From assembly GCF_003287875.1 (NCBI RefSeq), contig NZ_QMKK01000011.1:1-64000 (forward strand): a stretch of 64,000 nucleotides of DNA. Direction: 5' to 3'. The position numbers and the translations under genes are program-made. This DNA is from Martinezella tropici. Its GTDB lineage: Bacteria; Pseudomonadota; Alphaproteobacteria; Rhizobiales; Rhizobiaceae. Shown here piece after piece: positions 30,817 to 41,184 of the stretch. The notes under the pieces were generated by a model. It searched no databases. It had not been told where the DNA came from and saw only the letters and a program-made list of their open reading frames with translations. Each line of letters opens with the position of its first letter. Position 1 is the first letter of the stretch.

Positions 30817-31263
30817 GTGCATGTTCTGTTACTCAAGGAAGGAAGAGCACTGACAACAGTACACGCCAAGGGAAGAACGCCTGTCGTTATCCCGAAGAGC
30901 TCGGAACGTGGCGCCGATGCCGCTGCCCGCGCCCTGCAAGCCGTCCTCGCAAGCCTCGAGGATTCCAAGGCCGAGAATATCGTCACCATCGACATTGCTG
31001 GCAAATCCGCGCTTGGAGACTACATGGTCGTCGTCTCCGGCCGATCGAACCGCCATGTCCTGGCGATTGCCGACCATCTCATGACCGATCTTAAGGACGA
31101 GGGCTTCGGCACTGCCCGCGTCGAGGGTCTTGATGGCGGCGACTGGGTGTTGATCGACACCGGCGACATCATCGTTCATGTCTTCCGACCCGAGATCCGT
31201 GAGTTCTACAACATCGAAAAGATGTGGGCAGCACCCGATCTCGACGAAGGCACGCTGCACTAA
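30817..31263 (+). CDS. rsfS: Ribosomal silencing factor RsfS
   Basis: DUF143 family: ALQAVLASLEDSKAENIVTI, DYMVVVSGRSNRHVLAIADH, LDGGDWVLIDTGDIIVHVFR, EIREFYNIEKMW. Binds L14 and blocks subunit joining in starvation. Start unclear: the GTG at 30817 (148 residues) is the only standard codon upstream but has no ribosome-binding site. A CTG at 30850 (MTTVHAKGRTPVV, 137 residues) sits 6-8 bases after a strong AAGGAAGGAAG and gives the usual family start. I list the GTG as the outer bound but favour the CTG. Confidence 0.93.
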   Translation: MHVLLLKEGRALTTVHAKGRTPVVIPKSSERGADAAARALQAVLASLEDSKAENIVTIDIAGKSALGDYMVVVSGRSNRHVLAIADHLMTDLKDEGFGTARVEGLDGGDWVLIDTGDIIVHVFRPEIREFYNIEKMWAAPDLDEGTLH

Positions 31264-31378
31264 CCGACCCCGGAACGCTTTCCCGGCCCCGGTTGGCAGC
31301 TTTACATCGCCGGACATGAGCTTCCGGCAGGAGTTTCGTTTTGTGCCGCCATGACGGCGGATAGGCTTGGGAGCGGGA

Positions 31379-31861
31379 ATGCGGATAGGTCTTTTTGCGG
31401 TGGGACGGCTGAAAGCCGGCCCGGAAAAGGATCTTGCGGCTCGCTATCTCGACCGTTTCGCCAAGGCCGGACCGGCGATCGGCCTGGAATTGGCGCGCAT
31501 GACCGAGGTTGCCGAAAGCCGCGCTTCCAATAGCGAGACCCGCAAGCGCGAAGAGGCGGGTCTCTTGCAAAAGGCCCATCCGGAAGGCGGCGTCCTCATT
31601 CTCCTCGACGAACGCGGCAAGGCGCTCGACAGCGAAGCCTTCGCCGCTATGCTCGGGACATACCGAGATCAGGGCAAGCGCGACCTGACGATCGCCATCG
31701 GCGGCGCCGACGGCCTCGACCCGTCCCTTTACGACAAGGCCGATCTGACCATTTGCCTCGGCAAGCTGACATGGCCGCACCAGCTGGTCCGCATCCTGAT
31801 CGCCGAGCAGCTCTACCGCGCCGTCACCATCCTCTCCGGCCATCCCTACCACAGGGTGTAA
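31379..31861 (+). CDS. rlmH: 23S rRNA pseudouridine-1915 N3-methyltransferase
   Basis: 160 residues from ATG 31379 (MRIGLFAVGRLKAGPEKDLA). SPOUT methyltransferase with the knotted SAM site LTIAIGGADGLDPSLYDKAD and the invariant end GHPYHRV. Methylates pseudouridine 1915 of helix 69 on the 70S ribosome. It lies just after rsfS, as in many bacteria. Confidence 0.96.
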   Translation: MRIGLFAVGRLKAGPEKDLAARYLDRFAKAGPAIGLELARMTEVAESRASNSETRKREEAGLLQKAHPEGGVLILLDERGKALDSEAFAAMLGTYRDQGKRDLTIAIGGADGLDPSLYDKADLTICLGKLTWPHQLVRILIAEQLYRAVTILSGHPYHRV

Positions 31862-32032
31862 CCGTCCCATCCCGTTTCGAAAACAGTTTGGCTTTCGGGC
31901 TTTTTGCGTTAACGAAACGCTCACAGAGGCGTGTTTTGATTCTCGCCCTGAAAATGACGATGCTTCCTAGCTGATCGCGGCAAATCAGCCTATTTTCACG
32001 CGATCCGAAGGGACCAGGCCCGAATCGACTGG

Positions 32033-33490
32033 ATGAGAAAAGCCCAGCCCATGCTTTCCCGTCTTCTGCTGCCACCCTTGGCGGCATGTCTCGGTGTGGG
32101 CGTCTATATGACCGCCCCTTTCCCTTTGCTGAGCGCGGCCGTGGCACAGGAGGCCGATAGCACTGCACCCCAGGCGCCAGATGATCGCGCCGCGACGACC
32201 GCATCGGTGCCGCCAGCGCAAGAAGCGCCCGACCCGGCAGCGGATCTCGCTCGCAAGCGCGACGAAACCCGCGCTCAGCTGGATGAACTGTCGAAGACGA
32301 TCAATCTCTCCTCCGGCAAGACGAAAGAGCTGGAAGACAGCATCGCCTCTCTCGACAAGAGTACCGACAGCCTGCGCCAGGCGCTGATCGACAGCGCCGC
32401 CCGCCGCAAGGAACTCGACCGCAAGATCCAGCAGAGCGAGAAGACGCTGACGGGCCTTGCCGTCAAGGAAGGCAAGATCCGCGCTTCCCTGCATGACCGC
32501 CGCGCCCTGCTGGCCGAAGTGCTGGGCGCTCTCGAGCGCATGGGCCGCAACCCGCCGCCAGCGTTGCTGGTGACGCCGGACGATGCGCTCGCCTCGGTGC
32601 GCAGCGCCATTCTCCTCGGCGCCGTCGTGCCCGGTATGCGCAAGGAGACGGACAAGCTCATCGCCGATCTCACGGATCTCAGCAAGCTGCATGCCGACAC
32701 GGCCGCCGAAAAGGCGAGCTTCACCGCCACCATGACCAACAGTCTGGAGGAGGAGCGGCGCATGGATCTGCTGATTGCCGAAAACGACAAGCACAGCAAG
32801 GAGAATGCCGCCCAGCTCGGCGCCGAGCGCAAGCGCGCCGAGGAACTGGCGAGCCAGGCAACCAGCCTGGAAGGACTCGTCGCCTCGCTGGAAAGCCAGA
32901 TCGGCTCGGTACGCGACGCTGCTGCTGCCGCGCGTGCGGAAGAGGCGCGCCGGGCGCAAATGACCGAACAGCAGCGCGAGCAGGCGAAAGCCCTGGCCGA
33001 GAACGGTGTGCCCGATAAAAACCGCATTACGCCCGCATATCCCTTCTCGGACCTTAAACAGAAGTTGGAGCTGCCCGTGGCGGGCGATACCCTCCGCCAG
33101 TTCGGCGACGACGACGGTACCGGTCATACGGCGATGGGATTGACCATTGCGACAGGTCCGGAAGCACTCGTCACGGCTCCTGCCGATGGCACGGTTGTCT
33201 ATGCCGGCGCGTTTCGCAGCTACGGTCAGATGATCATCCTGGATACGGGTGACGGTTACCACATGGTGCTGTCGGGAATGGACGCGATCAAGACGCGCCC
33301 AGGCAGATTTGTCTTCGCCGGCGAGCCGCTCGCCACGATGGGCCAAAAAAGAGTCGCGAGCGCGACCGCATTGGCGCTGGAAACGGATCGGCCAACGCTT
33401 TACATTGAATTCCGAAAAGATGGAAAACCAGTCGATTCCCGGCCCTGGTGGACCTCCAAAGACACTGGAAAGGCACGCAATGATACGTAG
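32033..33490 (+). CDS. envC: Murein hydrolase activator (EnvC-like), degenerate LytM domain
   Basis: 485 residues. Signal peptide (LLPPLAACLGVGVYMTAPFP), a long coiled coil at about 65-290 (ARKRDETRAQLDELSKTINL, KLIADLTDLSKLHADT), and a C-terminal M23/LytM-like domain from about 350. The LytM zinc ligands are not kept: GHTAMGLTIATG has no HxxxD and the HxH becomes YHMVLSG, so it should activate amidases and not cut murein itself, as E. coli EnvC does at division. Overlaps ctpA by 11 bases. It follows rsfS-rlmH, as in other rhizobia. Confidence 0.92.
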   Translation: MRKAQPMLSRLLLPPLAACLGVGVYMTAPFPLLSAAVAQEADSTAPQAPDDRAATTASVPPAQEAPDPAADLARKRDETRAQLDELSKTINLSSGKTKELEDSIASLDKSTDSLRQALIDSAARRKELDRKIQQSEKTLTGLAVKEGKIRASLHDRRALLAEVLGALERMGRNPPPALLVTPDDALASVRSAILLGAVVPGMRKETDKLIADLTDLSKLHADTAAEKASFTATMTNSLEEERRMDLLIAENDKHSKENAAQLGAERKRAEELASQATSLEGLVASLESQIGSVRDAAAAARAEEARRAQMTEQQREQAKALAENGVPDKNRITPAYPFSDLKQKLELPVAGDTLRQFGDDDGTGHTAMGLTIATGPEALVTAPADGTVVYAGAFRSYGQMIILDTGDGYHMVLSGMDAIKTRPGRFVFAGEPLATMGQKRVASATALALETDRPTLYIEFRKDGKPVDSRPWWTSKDTGKARNDT

Positions 33491-34808
33491 GGCTTCTCTT
33501 GTTCTCGTCGGCGCATTGATGGGTGCGACCGCGATGGGCGTTATCTACTCGGCGGTAGCGCCGGCGGAAGCCGCTGGCACTTCCACCTATAAGGAGTTGT
33601 CGATTTTCGGCGACGTCTTTGAGCGCGTGCGCGCGCAGTATGTGACGCCGCCGCAGGAAGACAAGCTCATCGAAGCCGCCATCAACGGCATGCTGACCTC
33701 TCTGGACCCGCATTCGAGCTATATGAATGCTAAGGATGCCGAAGACATGCGCACCCAGACCAAGGGTGAATTCGGCGGTCTCGGCATCGAAGTGACGATG
33801 GACAACGACCTCGTCAAGGTCATCACTCCGATCGACGACACGCCCGCCGCCAAGGCCGGCGTTCTTGCCGGCGACTACATCACCGCGATCGATGGCCAGT
33901 CCGTTCGCGGCCTGAAGCTGGAAGACGCCGTCGAGAAAATGCGCGGCCCGGTCAAGACGCCGATTAAGCTCACCTTGATGCGCAAGGGCGTCGACAAGCC
34001 GATCGAACTCACCGTTGTTCGTGACGTCATCGCCGTCGCCGCCGTCAAGTCGCGCGAGGAAGGCGGCGATGTGGGCTATATCCGCATCATCTCATTTACG
34101 GAAAAGACAACGCCGGATCTCGAAGCCGCGATCGCGAAGATCAAGAAGGATATTCCGGCCGACAAGCTAAAGGGCTATGTGCTCGACCTGCGTCTCAACC
34201 CGGGCGGCTTGCTCGACCAGGCGATCAATGTCGCTGACGACGTGCTCGAGCGTGGCGAGATCGTTTCCACGCGCGGCCGCAATCCGGACGAAACCCGCCG
34301 CTTCAACGCCACTCCCGGCGATCTGACCGACGGTAAGCCGATCATCGTGCTCACCAACGGCGGTTCGGCTTCCGCTTCGGAAATCGTCGCAGGCGCCTTG
34401 CAGGATCTGCGTCGCGCCACCGTCCTCGGCACGCAGTCCTTCGGCAAGGGCTCTGTCCAGACGATCATTCCGCTCGGCGACGGCAACGGCGCGCTGCGCC
34501 TGACGACGGCACTCTACTATACGCCCTCGGGCCGTTCGATTCAGGGCACCGGCATCACACCTGACATCAAGGTCGACCAGCCGCTGCCGGATGACCTTAA
34601 GGGCAAGCTGACGACGGAAGGCGAATCCAGCCTGCCGGGCCACATCAAGGGCCAGAGCGAAACCGACAAGGGCTCCGGCTCTTCGGCCTATGTGCCGCCG
34701 GACCCGAAGGACGATCTCCAGCTCAACTATGCGCTCGACCTTCTGCGCGGCGCCAAGACCGATCCGGCCTTCCCGCCGAACCCGGAAAAGGCAGTTTCCT
34801 CCAAGTAA
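33480..34808 (+). CDS. ctpA: C-terminal processing peptidase (S41A)
   Basis: 442 residues from ATG 33480, inside the end of envC. N-terminal signal/anchor (LVLVGALMGATAMGVIYSAV), a PDZ domain at about 95-165 (GLGIEVTMDNDLVKVITPID), then the S41 core: serine in NGGSASASEIVAGALQDLRR and lysine in QSFGKGSVQTIIPL form the Ser/Lys dyad. A periplasmic tail-specific protease. Its start in envC and shared order suggest coordinated cell-envelope roles. The C-terminus is low-complexity (GQSETDKGSGSSAYVPPDPK). Confidence 0.95.
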   Translation: MIRRASLVLVGALMGATAMGVIYSAVAPAEAAGTSTYKELSIFGDVFERVRAQYVTPPQEDKLIEAAINGMLTSLDPHSSYMNAKDAEDMRTQTKGEFGGLGIEVTMDNDLVKVITPIDDTPAAKAGVLAGDYITAIDGQSVRGLKLEDAVEKMRGPVKTPIKLTLMRKGVDKPIELTVVRDVIAVAAVKSREEGGDVGYIRIISFTEKTTPDLEAAIAKIKKDIPADKLKGYVLDLRLNPGGLLDQAINVADDVLERGEIVSTRGRNPDETRRFNATPGDLTDGKPIIVLTNGGSASASEIVAGALQDLRRATVLGTQSFGKGSVQTIIPLGDGNGALRLTTALYYTPSGRSIQGTGITPDIKVDQPLPDDLKGKLTTEGESSLPGHIKGQSETDKGSGSSAYVPPDPKDDLQLNYALDLLRGAKTDPAFPPNPEKAVSSK

Positions 34809-35026
34809 GGGGATGGCGCCGGGCTGGAAACAGACCCGGCGCTTTCACGAAGGAGGGAGCAGCATTTGCGTTGGTCCGCTCCCCTTGGCCGGATGACATC
34901 GGCCTTGTTCAAAACAGCTTTGTTCACGTTTTGGAACTTTGAGTGTTGCGGGCATCTTGCCGCTCGGCTGCGGGGGAGAGAGTGCCCGGCGCCGATACAG
35001 TTTTCCGCTTGAGGTGGATAGGAACT

Positions 35027-36211
35027 TTGGGAACGGATCTGCATGCACCGTTGGGACAGAATCGCCGCCCCGGCCGCCAGCGGCGTCTTCCACCCTTTGG
35101 GCGCATTCTCGGCAGCTTCTGTCTGATCGCGATTGCCTGTTTCTCCCTCTATTCCGCGCTGCAGCGCGACGAGCTTCAGAAAACCCGGCCGATCGAGACC
35201 GCAAAGAAGGAAGAGCCAGCGCCGCAAGCCGAGACCAAGGCGACGCCGAACGGCCAATCGACCCTGACCCAGGTCGATCCGCAATCCGGCGCCAATACGA
35301 CGCGTGTCGTCACCGACGACGGTTCGGTCGTCACCATGTTCAGCCCCGGCAATCGCGACGGAAGCGGCCCGGTCTTGATCAACGCCAATCAGGTGGGCCA
35401 GGATCCGCGCATGGCGGCAACGCCGAACGAAAGCCTGCTGGAGGATTCGCCCTTCGGCAAGCTGCCGATCACCGCGCCGAGCGGGCTTAGACCGATGGAT
35501 CAATATGCGCGACCCTGGTCCGGTACCCGCGGCACGCGCATCGCCATCGTCGTCAGCGGCCTCGGCCTCAGCCAGACGGGCACCCAGCGCGCCATCGAAA
35601 AGCTGCCGGAGGAAATCACGCTCGCCTTTGCCGCCAGCGGCAACAGCCTGCAGCGCTGGATGCAGGAAGCAAGGCGCGGCGGCCACGAGATCCTTATCCA
35701 GGTGCCCTTCGAGCCCTTTGATTATCCCAGCAACAATCCCGGCCCGGATACGCTGCTGACCTCGCTGTCGTCGGCGAAGAATATCGACAACCTGCATAAG
35801 GCAATGGGCAAGATCACCAATTATACCGGCGTCATGAACTATCTCGGCGGCCGCTTCCTTGCCAATCCCAATGCGCTGGAACCGGTGCTGCGCGACATCG
35901 GCAAACGCGGCCTGCTGTTCTTCGATGATGGCTCATCGGCACAATCGAAATCCGGAATGCTGTCGAAAACGCTGGAAGTGCCGCATGCCTTTGCCGATAT
36001 CCAGCTCGATGGAGAGCTGCAGCAGGATGCGATCCTGAAGAAGCTCGATGAGCTGGAGCGCATTGCGCGCCGCAACGGTTCGGCGATCGGCGTTGCCTCC
36101 GCCTTCGATGAAAGCGTCGACGCCATCGGCAAATGGAGTGAGGAAGCCGCCATGCGCGGCATAGAAATCGTTGCTGTCTCGGCGCTTGCCGAAGACCCGA
36201 AACATCCCTGA
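35027..36211 (+). CDS. Divergent polysaccharide deacetylase family protein (DUF610)
   Basis: 394 residues. The TTG at 35027 (MGTDLHAPLGQNRRPGRQRR) is chosen for the GAGGTGGATAGG just upstream; the GTG at 34943 would add 28 unusual residues. One membrane anchor (GSFCLIAIACFSLYSALQ), a Pro/Thr linker, then the NodB-like barrel (IAIVVSGLGLSQTGTQRAIE, FAASGNSLQRWMQEARRGGH, IQVPFEPFDYPSNNPGPDTL). The DD-type metal motif of catalytic family members reads SGLGLS here, so activity is doubtful. Follows ctpA and precedes rppH by 15 bases. Confidence 0.88.
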   Translation: MGTDLHAPLGQNRRPGRQRRLPPFGRILGSFCLIAIACFSLYSALQRDELQKTRPIETAKKEEPAPQAETKATPNGQSTLTQVDPQSGANTTRVVTDDGSVVTMFSPGNRDGSGPVLINANQVGQDPRMAATPNESLLEDSPFGKLPITAPSGLRPMDQYARPWSGTRGTRIAIVVSGLGLSQTGTQRAIEKLPEEITLAFAASGNSLQRWMQEARRGGHEILIQVPFEPFDYPSNNPGPDTLLTSLSSAKNIDNLHKAMGKITNYTGVMNYLGGRFLANPNALEPVLRDIGKRGLLFFDDGSSAQSKSGMLSKTLEVPHAFADIQLDGELQQDAILKKLDELERIARRNGSAIGVASAFDESVDAIGKWSEEAAMRGIEIVAVSALAEDPKHP

Positions 36212-36226
36212 TCGCTGGAGAGAAAG

Positions 36227-36766
36227 ATGAGCACGCCCCACGCGCCCGTGAGAGCTGAAGACCTGCCCTACCGCCCCTGTGTCGGCGTCATGATCCTGAA
36301 CCGGGATGGTCTGGTCTGGGCCGGGCGCCGCATTCCCGACGGCAATTCCGAATACGACGGCTCGCCGCAGCTTTGGCAGATGCCGCAGGGGGGAATAGAC
36401 GAGGGCGAAGATCCATTGAAAGCCGCCTATCGCGAGCTCTACGAGGAAACGGGTATGAAAACCGTGACCCTGCTGGCGGAGGCGAAAGACTGGATCAACT
36501 ACGATCTGCCGCCGCAGCTGATCGGCATCGGCCTCAGGGGAAAATACCGCGGCCAGACGCAGCGCTGGTTTGCTTTCCGATTCGATGGCGACGAAAGCGA
36601 GATCGCCATCAACCCGCCGCCGGGCGGCCATGAGCCGGAATTCGATGCATGGGAGTGGAAGCCAATGGAGGCGCTACCCGAACTCATCGTCGCCTTCAAG
36701 CGATCGGTCTATGAGCGGGTCGTCTCGGAATTCAGCCATCTCGCGGGCCTGAAAGCCGAGGACTGA
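36227..36766 (+). CDS. rppH: RNA pyrophosphohydrolase (Nudix)
   Basis: 179 residues. The Nudix box is complete: [20 protein letters not shown] then [16 protein letters not shown] and [15 protein letters not shown] start ([20 protein letters not shown]) fit RppH/NudH/IalA. Removes pyrophosphate from 5'-triphosphate mRNA, starting RNase E decay. Ends at a bidirectional terminator shared with bfr. Confidence 0.96.
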   Translation: MSTPHAPVRAEDLPYRPCVGVMILNRDGLVWAGRRIPDGNSEYDGSPQLWQMPQGGIDEGEDPLKAAYRELYEETGMKTVTLLAEAKDWINYDLPPQLIGIGLRGKYRGQTQRWFAFRFDGDESEIAINPPPGGHEPEFDAWEWKPMEALPELIVAFKRSVYERVVSEFSHLAGLKAED

Positions 36767-36774
36767 TTACAAGA

Positions 36775-36800
36775 GAACCGGCCGCGAAAGCGGCCGGTTC
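36775..36800. terminator. Bidirectional terminator between rppH and bfr
   Basis: GAACCGGCCGC, loop GAAA, GCGGCCGGTTC: an 11-bp perfect GC-rich stem with a tetraloop, between convergent genes. T-runs are weak on both sides. Confidence 0.75.
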
Positions 36801-36813
36801 TGCAAAGCGTCAG

Positions 36814-37299
36814 CTATTCTGCGGAATCGGCGGAGTCGGCGTTGAGCTGGCCATATTTGGCTTCGCCGATCTTCCCGAGGAGTTCGAGCTGGGTTTCCAG
36901 GAAATCGATATGGCCTTCCTCGTCCGCCAAGAGCTCTTCGAACAGCTTCATCGAAACATAGTCGCCGGCATCGTGACAGATGTCGCGGGATTTCTTGTAG
37001 GCCGTGCGGGCGTCGTATTCGCCAGCGAGATCGGCTTCCAGCACTTCCTTGACATTCTGGCCGATGCGCAGCGGCGCCAGCGTCTGCAGGTTGGGATGAC
37101 CTTCGAGGAAGATGATGCGGGCAACGAGGCGATCGGCGTGCTGCATTTCCTCTATGGATTCTGCGCGCTCCTTTTTGGCGAGTTTGGTGTAGCCCCAGTC
37201 TTCGAGGAGTCGATAATGAACCCAATATTGATTGACTGCACCAAGCTCGAGAAACAGCGCCTCGTTAAGCCGCTCGATGACTTTTTTGTCGCCTTTCAA
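36814..37299 (-). CDS. bfr: Bacterioferritin
   Basis: 161 residues from TTG 37299 ([20 protein letters not shown]), with AGGAG about 9 bases upstream. This start puts the ferroxidase ligands at Glu18, Glu51 and His54 and the haem ligand at Met52, the standard Bfr numbering, so it is preferred to the ATG at 37323. Forms 24-mers that oxidise and store iron, with haem at dimer faces. The N-terminus overlaps the 3' end of bfd by 35 bases. Ends with a Ser/Ala/Asp-rich tail. Confidence 0.95.
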   Translation of the reverse strand: MKGDKKVIERLNEALFLELGAVNQYWVHYRLLEDWGYTKLAKKERAESIEEMQHADRLVARIIFLEGHPNLQTLAPLRIGQNVKEVLEADLAGEYDARTAYKKSRDICHDAGDYVSMKLFEELLADEEGHIDFLETQLELLGKIGEAKYGQLNADSADSAE

Positions 37300-37576
37300 T
37301 GTCCGCTCTCCTGTTGTCTTCATGGAATTTTTTCAGGCGGGACATGAAATCAAATATTTCCGCTTCCGTCGAGTGGCGACGGGCATGATAATCCTCGGTT
37401 GTCTGTATAATGATATCAACGACATTTGGGAAACAGCCGCAGCAACGGCCGCGCTTTTCCATAGCGTGATAAACCTTGGCGGGAACGATGAGCTGCCAAC
37501 AGTCCTGATCGAGGAGTTCAGTGATGACGTCCCTGATTTCCTTGTCGGTGATGTAATTACAACTGCAAACCAGCAT
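37265..37576 (-). CDS. bfd: Bacterioferritin-associated ferredoxin ((2Fe-2S)-binding)
   Basis: 103 residues. N-terminal BFD-like domain with C4-x-C6 ([20 protein letters not shown]) and a later cysteine cluster ([16 protein letters not shown]) that completes the 2Fe-2S site. Gives electrons to the Bfr haem to mobilise stored iron. The tail beyond residue 65 ([20 protein letters not shown]) is longer than in E. coli Bfd. Overlaps bfr, so the two are co-translated. Confidence 0.9.
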   Translation of the reverse strand: MLVCSCNYITDKEIRDVITELLDQDCWQLIVPAKVYHAMEKRGRCCGCFPNVVDIIIQTTEDYHARRHSTEAEIFDFMSRLKKFHEDNRRADIERRQKSHRAA

Positions 37577-37616
37577 TCTTCGTTCAGCCCGTCAAACATG
37601 ACATCCGCTGTCTTGT

Positions 37617-37645
37617 TATCTGCTAAAGAAGACGCCCTTTGTCAA
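37617..37645 (-). promoter_or_regulatory. Likely promoter of bfd-bfr
   Basis: On the minus strand TTGACA (37645-37640), 17 bases, then CAGATA (37622-37617). Well placed about 40 bases before bfd. No clear Irr or RirA box could be confirmed. Confidence 0.5.
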
Positions 37646-37716
37646 GAAAGAAACGATTCGAATTCATCCGTCGATGAGGCCATTGACCTTTCGCCTGGCA
37701 TGCGAAGGCCGGAATC

Positions 37717-40700
37717 TCAATGGAAATTACGACCTCGCGGCATGACTCTGGCCGTTTCGGCACCGTTGCTGCGGTCGTCCGCCGCTGTCCCGGCAGCGGT
37801 TCCACCTGGCAGCATAGGGGACTTCTCCTTTCGTCGGTGGTCCATAGTCGGCCGCAGCGCCTCATCCGCCCGATCGCTGACGCCGAAACGCCGTGCCTCG
37901 CGCTGAAGAATGCCGAGCGCCGGCGTCATATCCTCGATATGATCGACCACCACGTGGATGACGCCGCTCTCGCTCTGCAGCCGGCCACGGATCTTCACCA
38001 GCCGCGCGCCCATGACGATGGCGCGGTATTTCTCGAATTTTTTCCGCCAGACGATCGCATTGGCGACACCGGTCTCATCCTCCAAGGTCATGAAGATCAC
38101 CCCCTTGGCCGAACCCGGCCGCTGGCGCACCAGCACCAGGCCCGCGATCGTCACCATCTGCCCATTCGCCACCTTTGGCAGATCCCGGCTTTGCACGATG
38201 CCCTGCCGCGCGAAATCGGCGCGCAGGAATGAAACCGGATGTGCTTTCAGCGACAGCGACAGATAGCGATAATCTTCGATGACCTGCTCGCCGGGCAGCA
38301 TTTCCGGCAGCGCAACCGCCGGCTCGACCTGCAGCTCCGCATGATCGCCGAGATCGAAGAGGGGAAGCTTTTCGGCGGCACTTCCGGCATCGAGGGCCCG
38401 CACGGCCCATAGCGCCTCCCGTCGGCTCAAGCCGATCGAGCCGAACGCATCCGCATCCGCCAGACGCTCGATCTGCGCCTTTGCAAGACCGGAGCGCAGC
38501 CAGAGATCGCGCACGGACCGATAGCCATCACCACGACGCTCGACGAGCTGCTGCATCTCCTCCTCGGATAGGCCTTTGACCTGCCGGAAGCCGAGGCGGA
38601 CGGCACATTGCGTCTTGATGATCCCGCGCATCGACGCATGGCGCGGCTCGACCGCATCCTTATCGAAGCGTCCCCGCTCGAGCAGGCAATCCCAGCTGGA
38701 ACGATTGATATCCACCGGCCGCACCTCGACGCCATGCTCGCGTGCGTCACGCACCAACTGCGCCGGGGCATAGAAGCCCATCGGCTGGGCATTGAGGATC
38801 GCCGCACAGAAGACATCGGGATAATAGGCCTTGAGCCAGGAGGAGGCGTAGACGAGCAGAGCGAAGGAGGCCGCATGGCTTTCGGGAAAGCCATACTCGC
38901 CGAAACCTTCGATCTGGCTGAAACAGCGTTCGGCAAAGTCCTGAGGATAGCCATTCGCGACCATGCCCGAAACCAGATCCTTCTTGAATTCATCGACCCT
39001 CCCCGTTCGCTTGAACGTCGCCATGGATCGGCGCAGCCGATCGGCCTTGGCGGGCGAAAATCCGGCTGCGGTGATGGCGATCTGCATCGCCTGTTCCTGA
39101 AACAGCGGAACCCCCAAAGTTCGCTCCAGAACAGCCTTCAACTCCGGACGATGATATTCGATCGGCCGCTTGTGAAGATCGTCATCCCGCCGCTTGAGGT
39201 AAGGATGAACCATGTCTCCTTGAATGGGGCCGGGACGGACGATCGCTACCTCGATGACCAGATCATAGAACTTGCGGGGCCGAAGACGCGGCAACATGCT
39301 CATCTGTGCCCGACTTTCGATCTGAAAGACGCCGATCGTATCGGCACGACAGATCATGTCATAGACCGGGAACCGGTCGGGGTATTCACCGCTGCCAAGG
39401 TCGGAGAGCTGCTTCTTCACGTCGTAATGCAGCAGCAGCAGGTCGAAGGCCTTGGCAAGGCAGGTCAGCATACCAAGCGCGAGCACGTCGATCTTCAAGA
39501 TGTTGAGATTGTCGAGATCGTCCTTGTTCCACTCGATCATATAGCGATCGTCCATCGCCGTATGCATGATCGGCACGACCTCATCCAGCCGATCCCGGGT
39601 GATGACGAAGCCGCCGACATGCTGGGTCAGATGCCGCGGAAACCCCATTAGCGTCGAGGCATAGGAAAGGACGTTCTGCGTCGTCTTGTTTGTAAGATCG
39701 AGGCCGGCAATCTTCGCCTCACGCTCGGACAGTTCTTCCGTCGACCAGCCCCAGACACCGCTGGCAAGGGCGGACTGCACATCCTCCGACAGACCGAAGG
39801 CTTTCGCCACTTCACGGCCAGCCGAGCGCGCCCGATAGCTAGTGACCGCCGCCGTCAGCCCGGCATGCTCCTTTTTGTAATGCCTGTAGATGAACTGGAT
39901 CACCTCTTCCCGCTTCTCGTGCTCGAAATCGACATCGATATCGGGCGGTTCCTCGCGCTCCGTCGAGATGAAGCGCTCAAAAAGCAAGCTTGTTATTTCC
40001 GGATTGACCTCGGTAATCCGGAGGCAATAGCAGACCGTCGAATTGGCCGCCGATCCGCGCCCCTGACACAGGATATTCGCACTGCGGGCAAACTCCATGA
40101 TGCGATGCACCGTCAGGAAATAAGGCTCATATTGCCGCTCCCGGATGAGTTTGAGTTCATGTTCGATCTGCGTCGAAACCTTCGGAGGAATCCCTCCAGG
40201 AAAGCGCCATCTGGCGCCCTCCCAGGTCAGTCGCTTCAGCGTTTCCGCAACGGTTTCGCCCTTGGTGCTTTCGTCGGGATAGTTATGTTTCAGCTCATCC
40301 AATGAGAAAGACAGCCGGCTAAAAAACTTCTGCGTATTGGCGATAGCCTTCGGATAATCTCTGAAGAGTCGCGCCATCTCGGCAGCGTCCTTCATGTAGC
40401 GTTCGGCGTTCGCCGCCAGCCTGAAGCCGGCCTCGGCGATCGGTACATGCTCACGGATCGAAACGACGATATCGGCAAGCGGCTTGCGTTCGGTCGCATG
40501 ATAGAGTGGCTGGTTGCTGGCGATCAGCCGCACGCCATTGCGCTGCGCCAGGATGGAAAGCGTCGCGAAGACCATGCGGTCCCGCCCGTCATAGGCTGGC
40601 GACAGGACCATGTGGAACTTCCGGCCGAAGCGCATCCAGAGCCGCTTCAGACATTGTTCCAGCCTTGCCTGCTCCTCCGGCGCCTCGACACTTTCAGCAT

Positions 40701-41184
40701 CGGGAACGAGCGCCAGCATCATCTCGTCACCCCATTCTACGAGGTCGCTTTCATTAAGGATGCATATGCCTTTTTCGCCGCGCAGATTACCGGCGCTCAG
40801 CAATCGGCAGAGATGCGCCCAGCCCTTGCGATTTTCCGGATAGGCAAGAATGTCGGGGGTGCCGTCTGAAAACACGAGGCGGGCGCCCGGCTGGAAAGGG
40901 ACCGGCTTCAGAAGCGGCTTTTCTGGCTCGCCCTTGGCTCGAAGCGTCAGATTTTTCTCAATGCCTTCCTTATATTTTTCCCAGAGAACCTTGGTATGCG
41001 CATGCGCCTTGACGACGCCGGCAACCGAATTGCGGTCGGCAATCCCAAACCCCGACAGTTTCAGGATGGCGGCCTGCGCCACCATTTCCTCCGGATGCGA
41101 GGCACCTTCGAGAAAGGAGAAATTCGTTCTCACACCGATCTCGAAGAAGGGCATGGGTTCGTGAAAGCTCGGGCGCGCATTCAT
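37717..41184 (-). CDS. dnaE2: Error-prone DNA polymerase DnaE2 (ImuC)
   Basis: 1155 residues. PHP domain at the start ([20 protein letters not shown]), C-family palm with catalytic Asp ([20 protein letters not shown]), FEHE-type motif, helix-hairpin-helix and OB-fold ([20 protein letters not shown]) towards the C-terminus. The SOS-mutagenesis polymerase that works with ImuA and ImuB. The ATG at 41184 overlaps the imuB stop (ATGA); MPFF at residue 11 is an alternative start. Third gene of the LexA-controlled imuA-imuB-dnaE2 operon. Confidence 0.97.
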   Translation of the reverse strand: MNARPSFHEPMPFFEIGVRTNFSFLEGASHPEEMVAQAAILKLSGFGIADRNSVAGVVKAHAHTKVLWEKYKEGIEKNLTLRAKGEPEKPLLKPVPFQPGARLVFSDGTPDILAYPENRKGWAHLCRLLSAGNLRGEKGICILNESDLVEWGDEMMLALVPDAESVEAPEEQARLEQCLKRLWMRFGRKFHMVLSPAYDGRDRMVFATLSILAQRNGVRLIASNQPLYHATERKPLADIVVSIREHVPIAEAGFRLAANAERYMKDAAEMARLFRDYPKAIANTQKFFSRLSFSLDELKHNYPDESTKGETVAETLKRLTWEGARWRFPGGIPPKVSTQIEHELKLIRERQYEPYFLTVHRIMEFARSANILCQGRGSAANSTVCYCLRITEVNPEITSLLFERFISTEREEPPDIDVDFEHEKREEVIQFIYRHYKKEHAGLTAAVTSYRARSAGREVAKAFGLSEDVQSALASGVWGWSTEELSEREAKIAGLDLTNKTTQNVLSYASTLMGFPRHLTQHVGGFVITRDRLDEVVPIMHTAMDDRYMIEWNKDDLDNLNILKIDVLALGMLTCLAKAFDLLLLHYDVKKQLSDLGSGEYPDRFPVYDMICRADTIGVFQIESRAQMSMLPRLRPRKFYDLVIEVAIVRPGPIQGDMVHPYLKRRDDDLHKRPIEYHRPELKAVLERTLGVPLFQEQAMQIAITAAGFSPAKADRLRRSMATFKRTGRVDEFKKDLVSGMVANGYPQDFAERCFSQIEGFGEYGFPESHAASFALLVYASSWLKAYYPDVFCAAILNAQPMGFYAPAQLVRDAREHGVEVRPVDINRSSWDCLLERGRFDKDAVEPRHASMRGIIKTQCAVRLGFRQVKGLSEEEMQQLVERRGDGYRSVRDLWLRSGLAKAQIERLADADAFGSIGLSRREALWAVRALDAGSAAEKLPLFDLGDHAELQVEPAVALPEMLPGEQVIEDYRYLSLSLKAHPVSFLRADFARQGIVQSRDLPKVANGQMVTIAGLVLVRQRPGSAKGVIFMTLEDETGVANAIVWRKKFEKYRAIVMGARLVKIRGRLQSESGVIHVVVDHIEDMTPALGILQREARRFGVSDRADEALRPTMDHRRKEKSPMLPGGTAAGTAADDRSNGAETARVMPRGRNFH

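Noticed and set aside
31985..33346. 453-codon minus-strand frame opposite the murein hydrolase activator gene
   Set aside because: Shadow of a GC-rich coding strand with Arg/Ala/Gly-rich low-information sequence.
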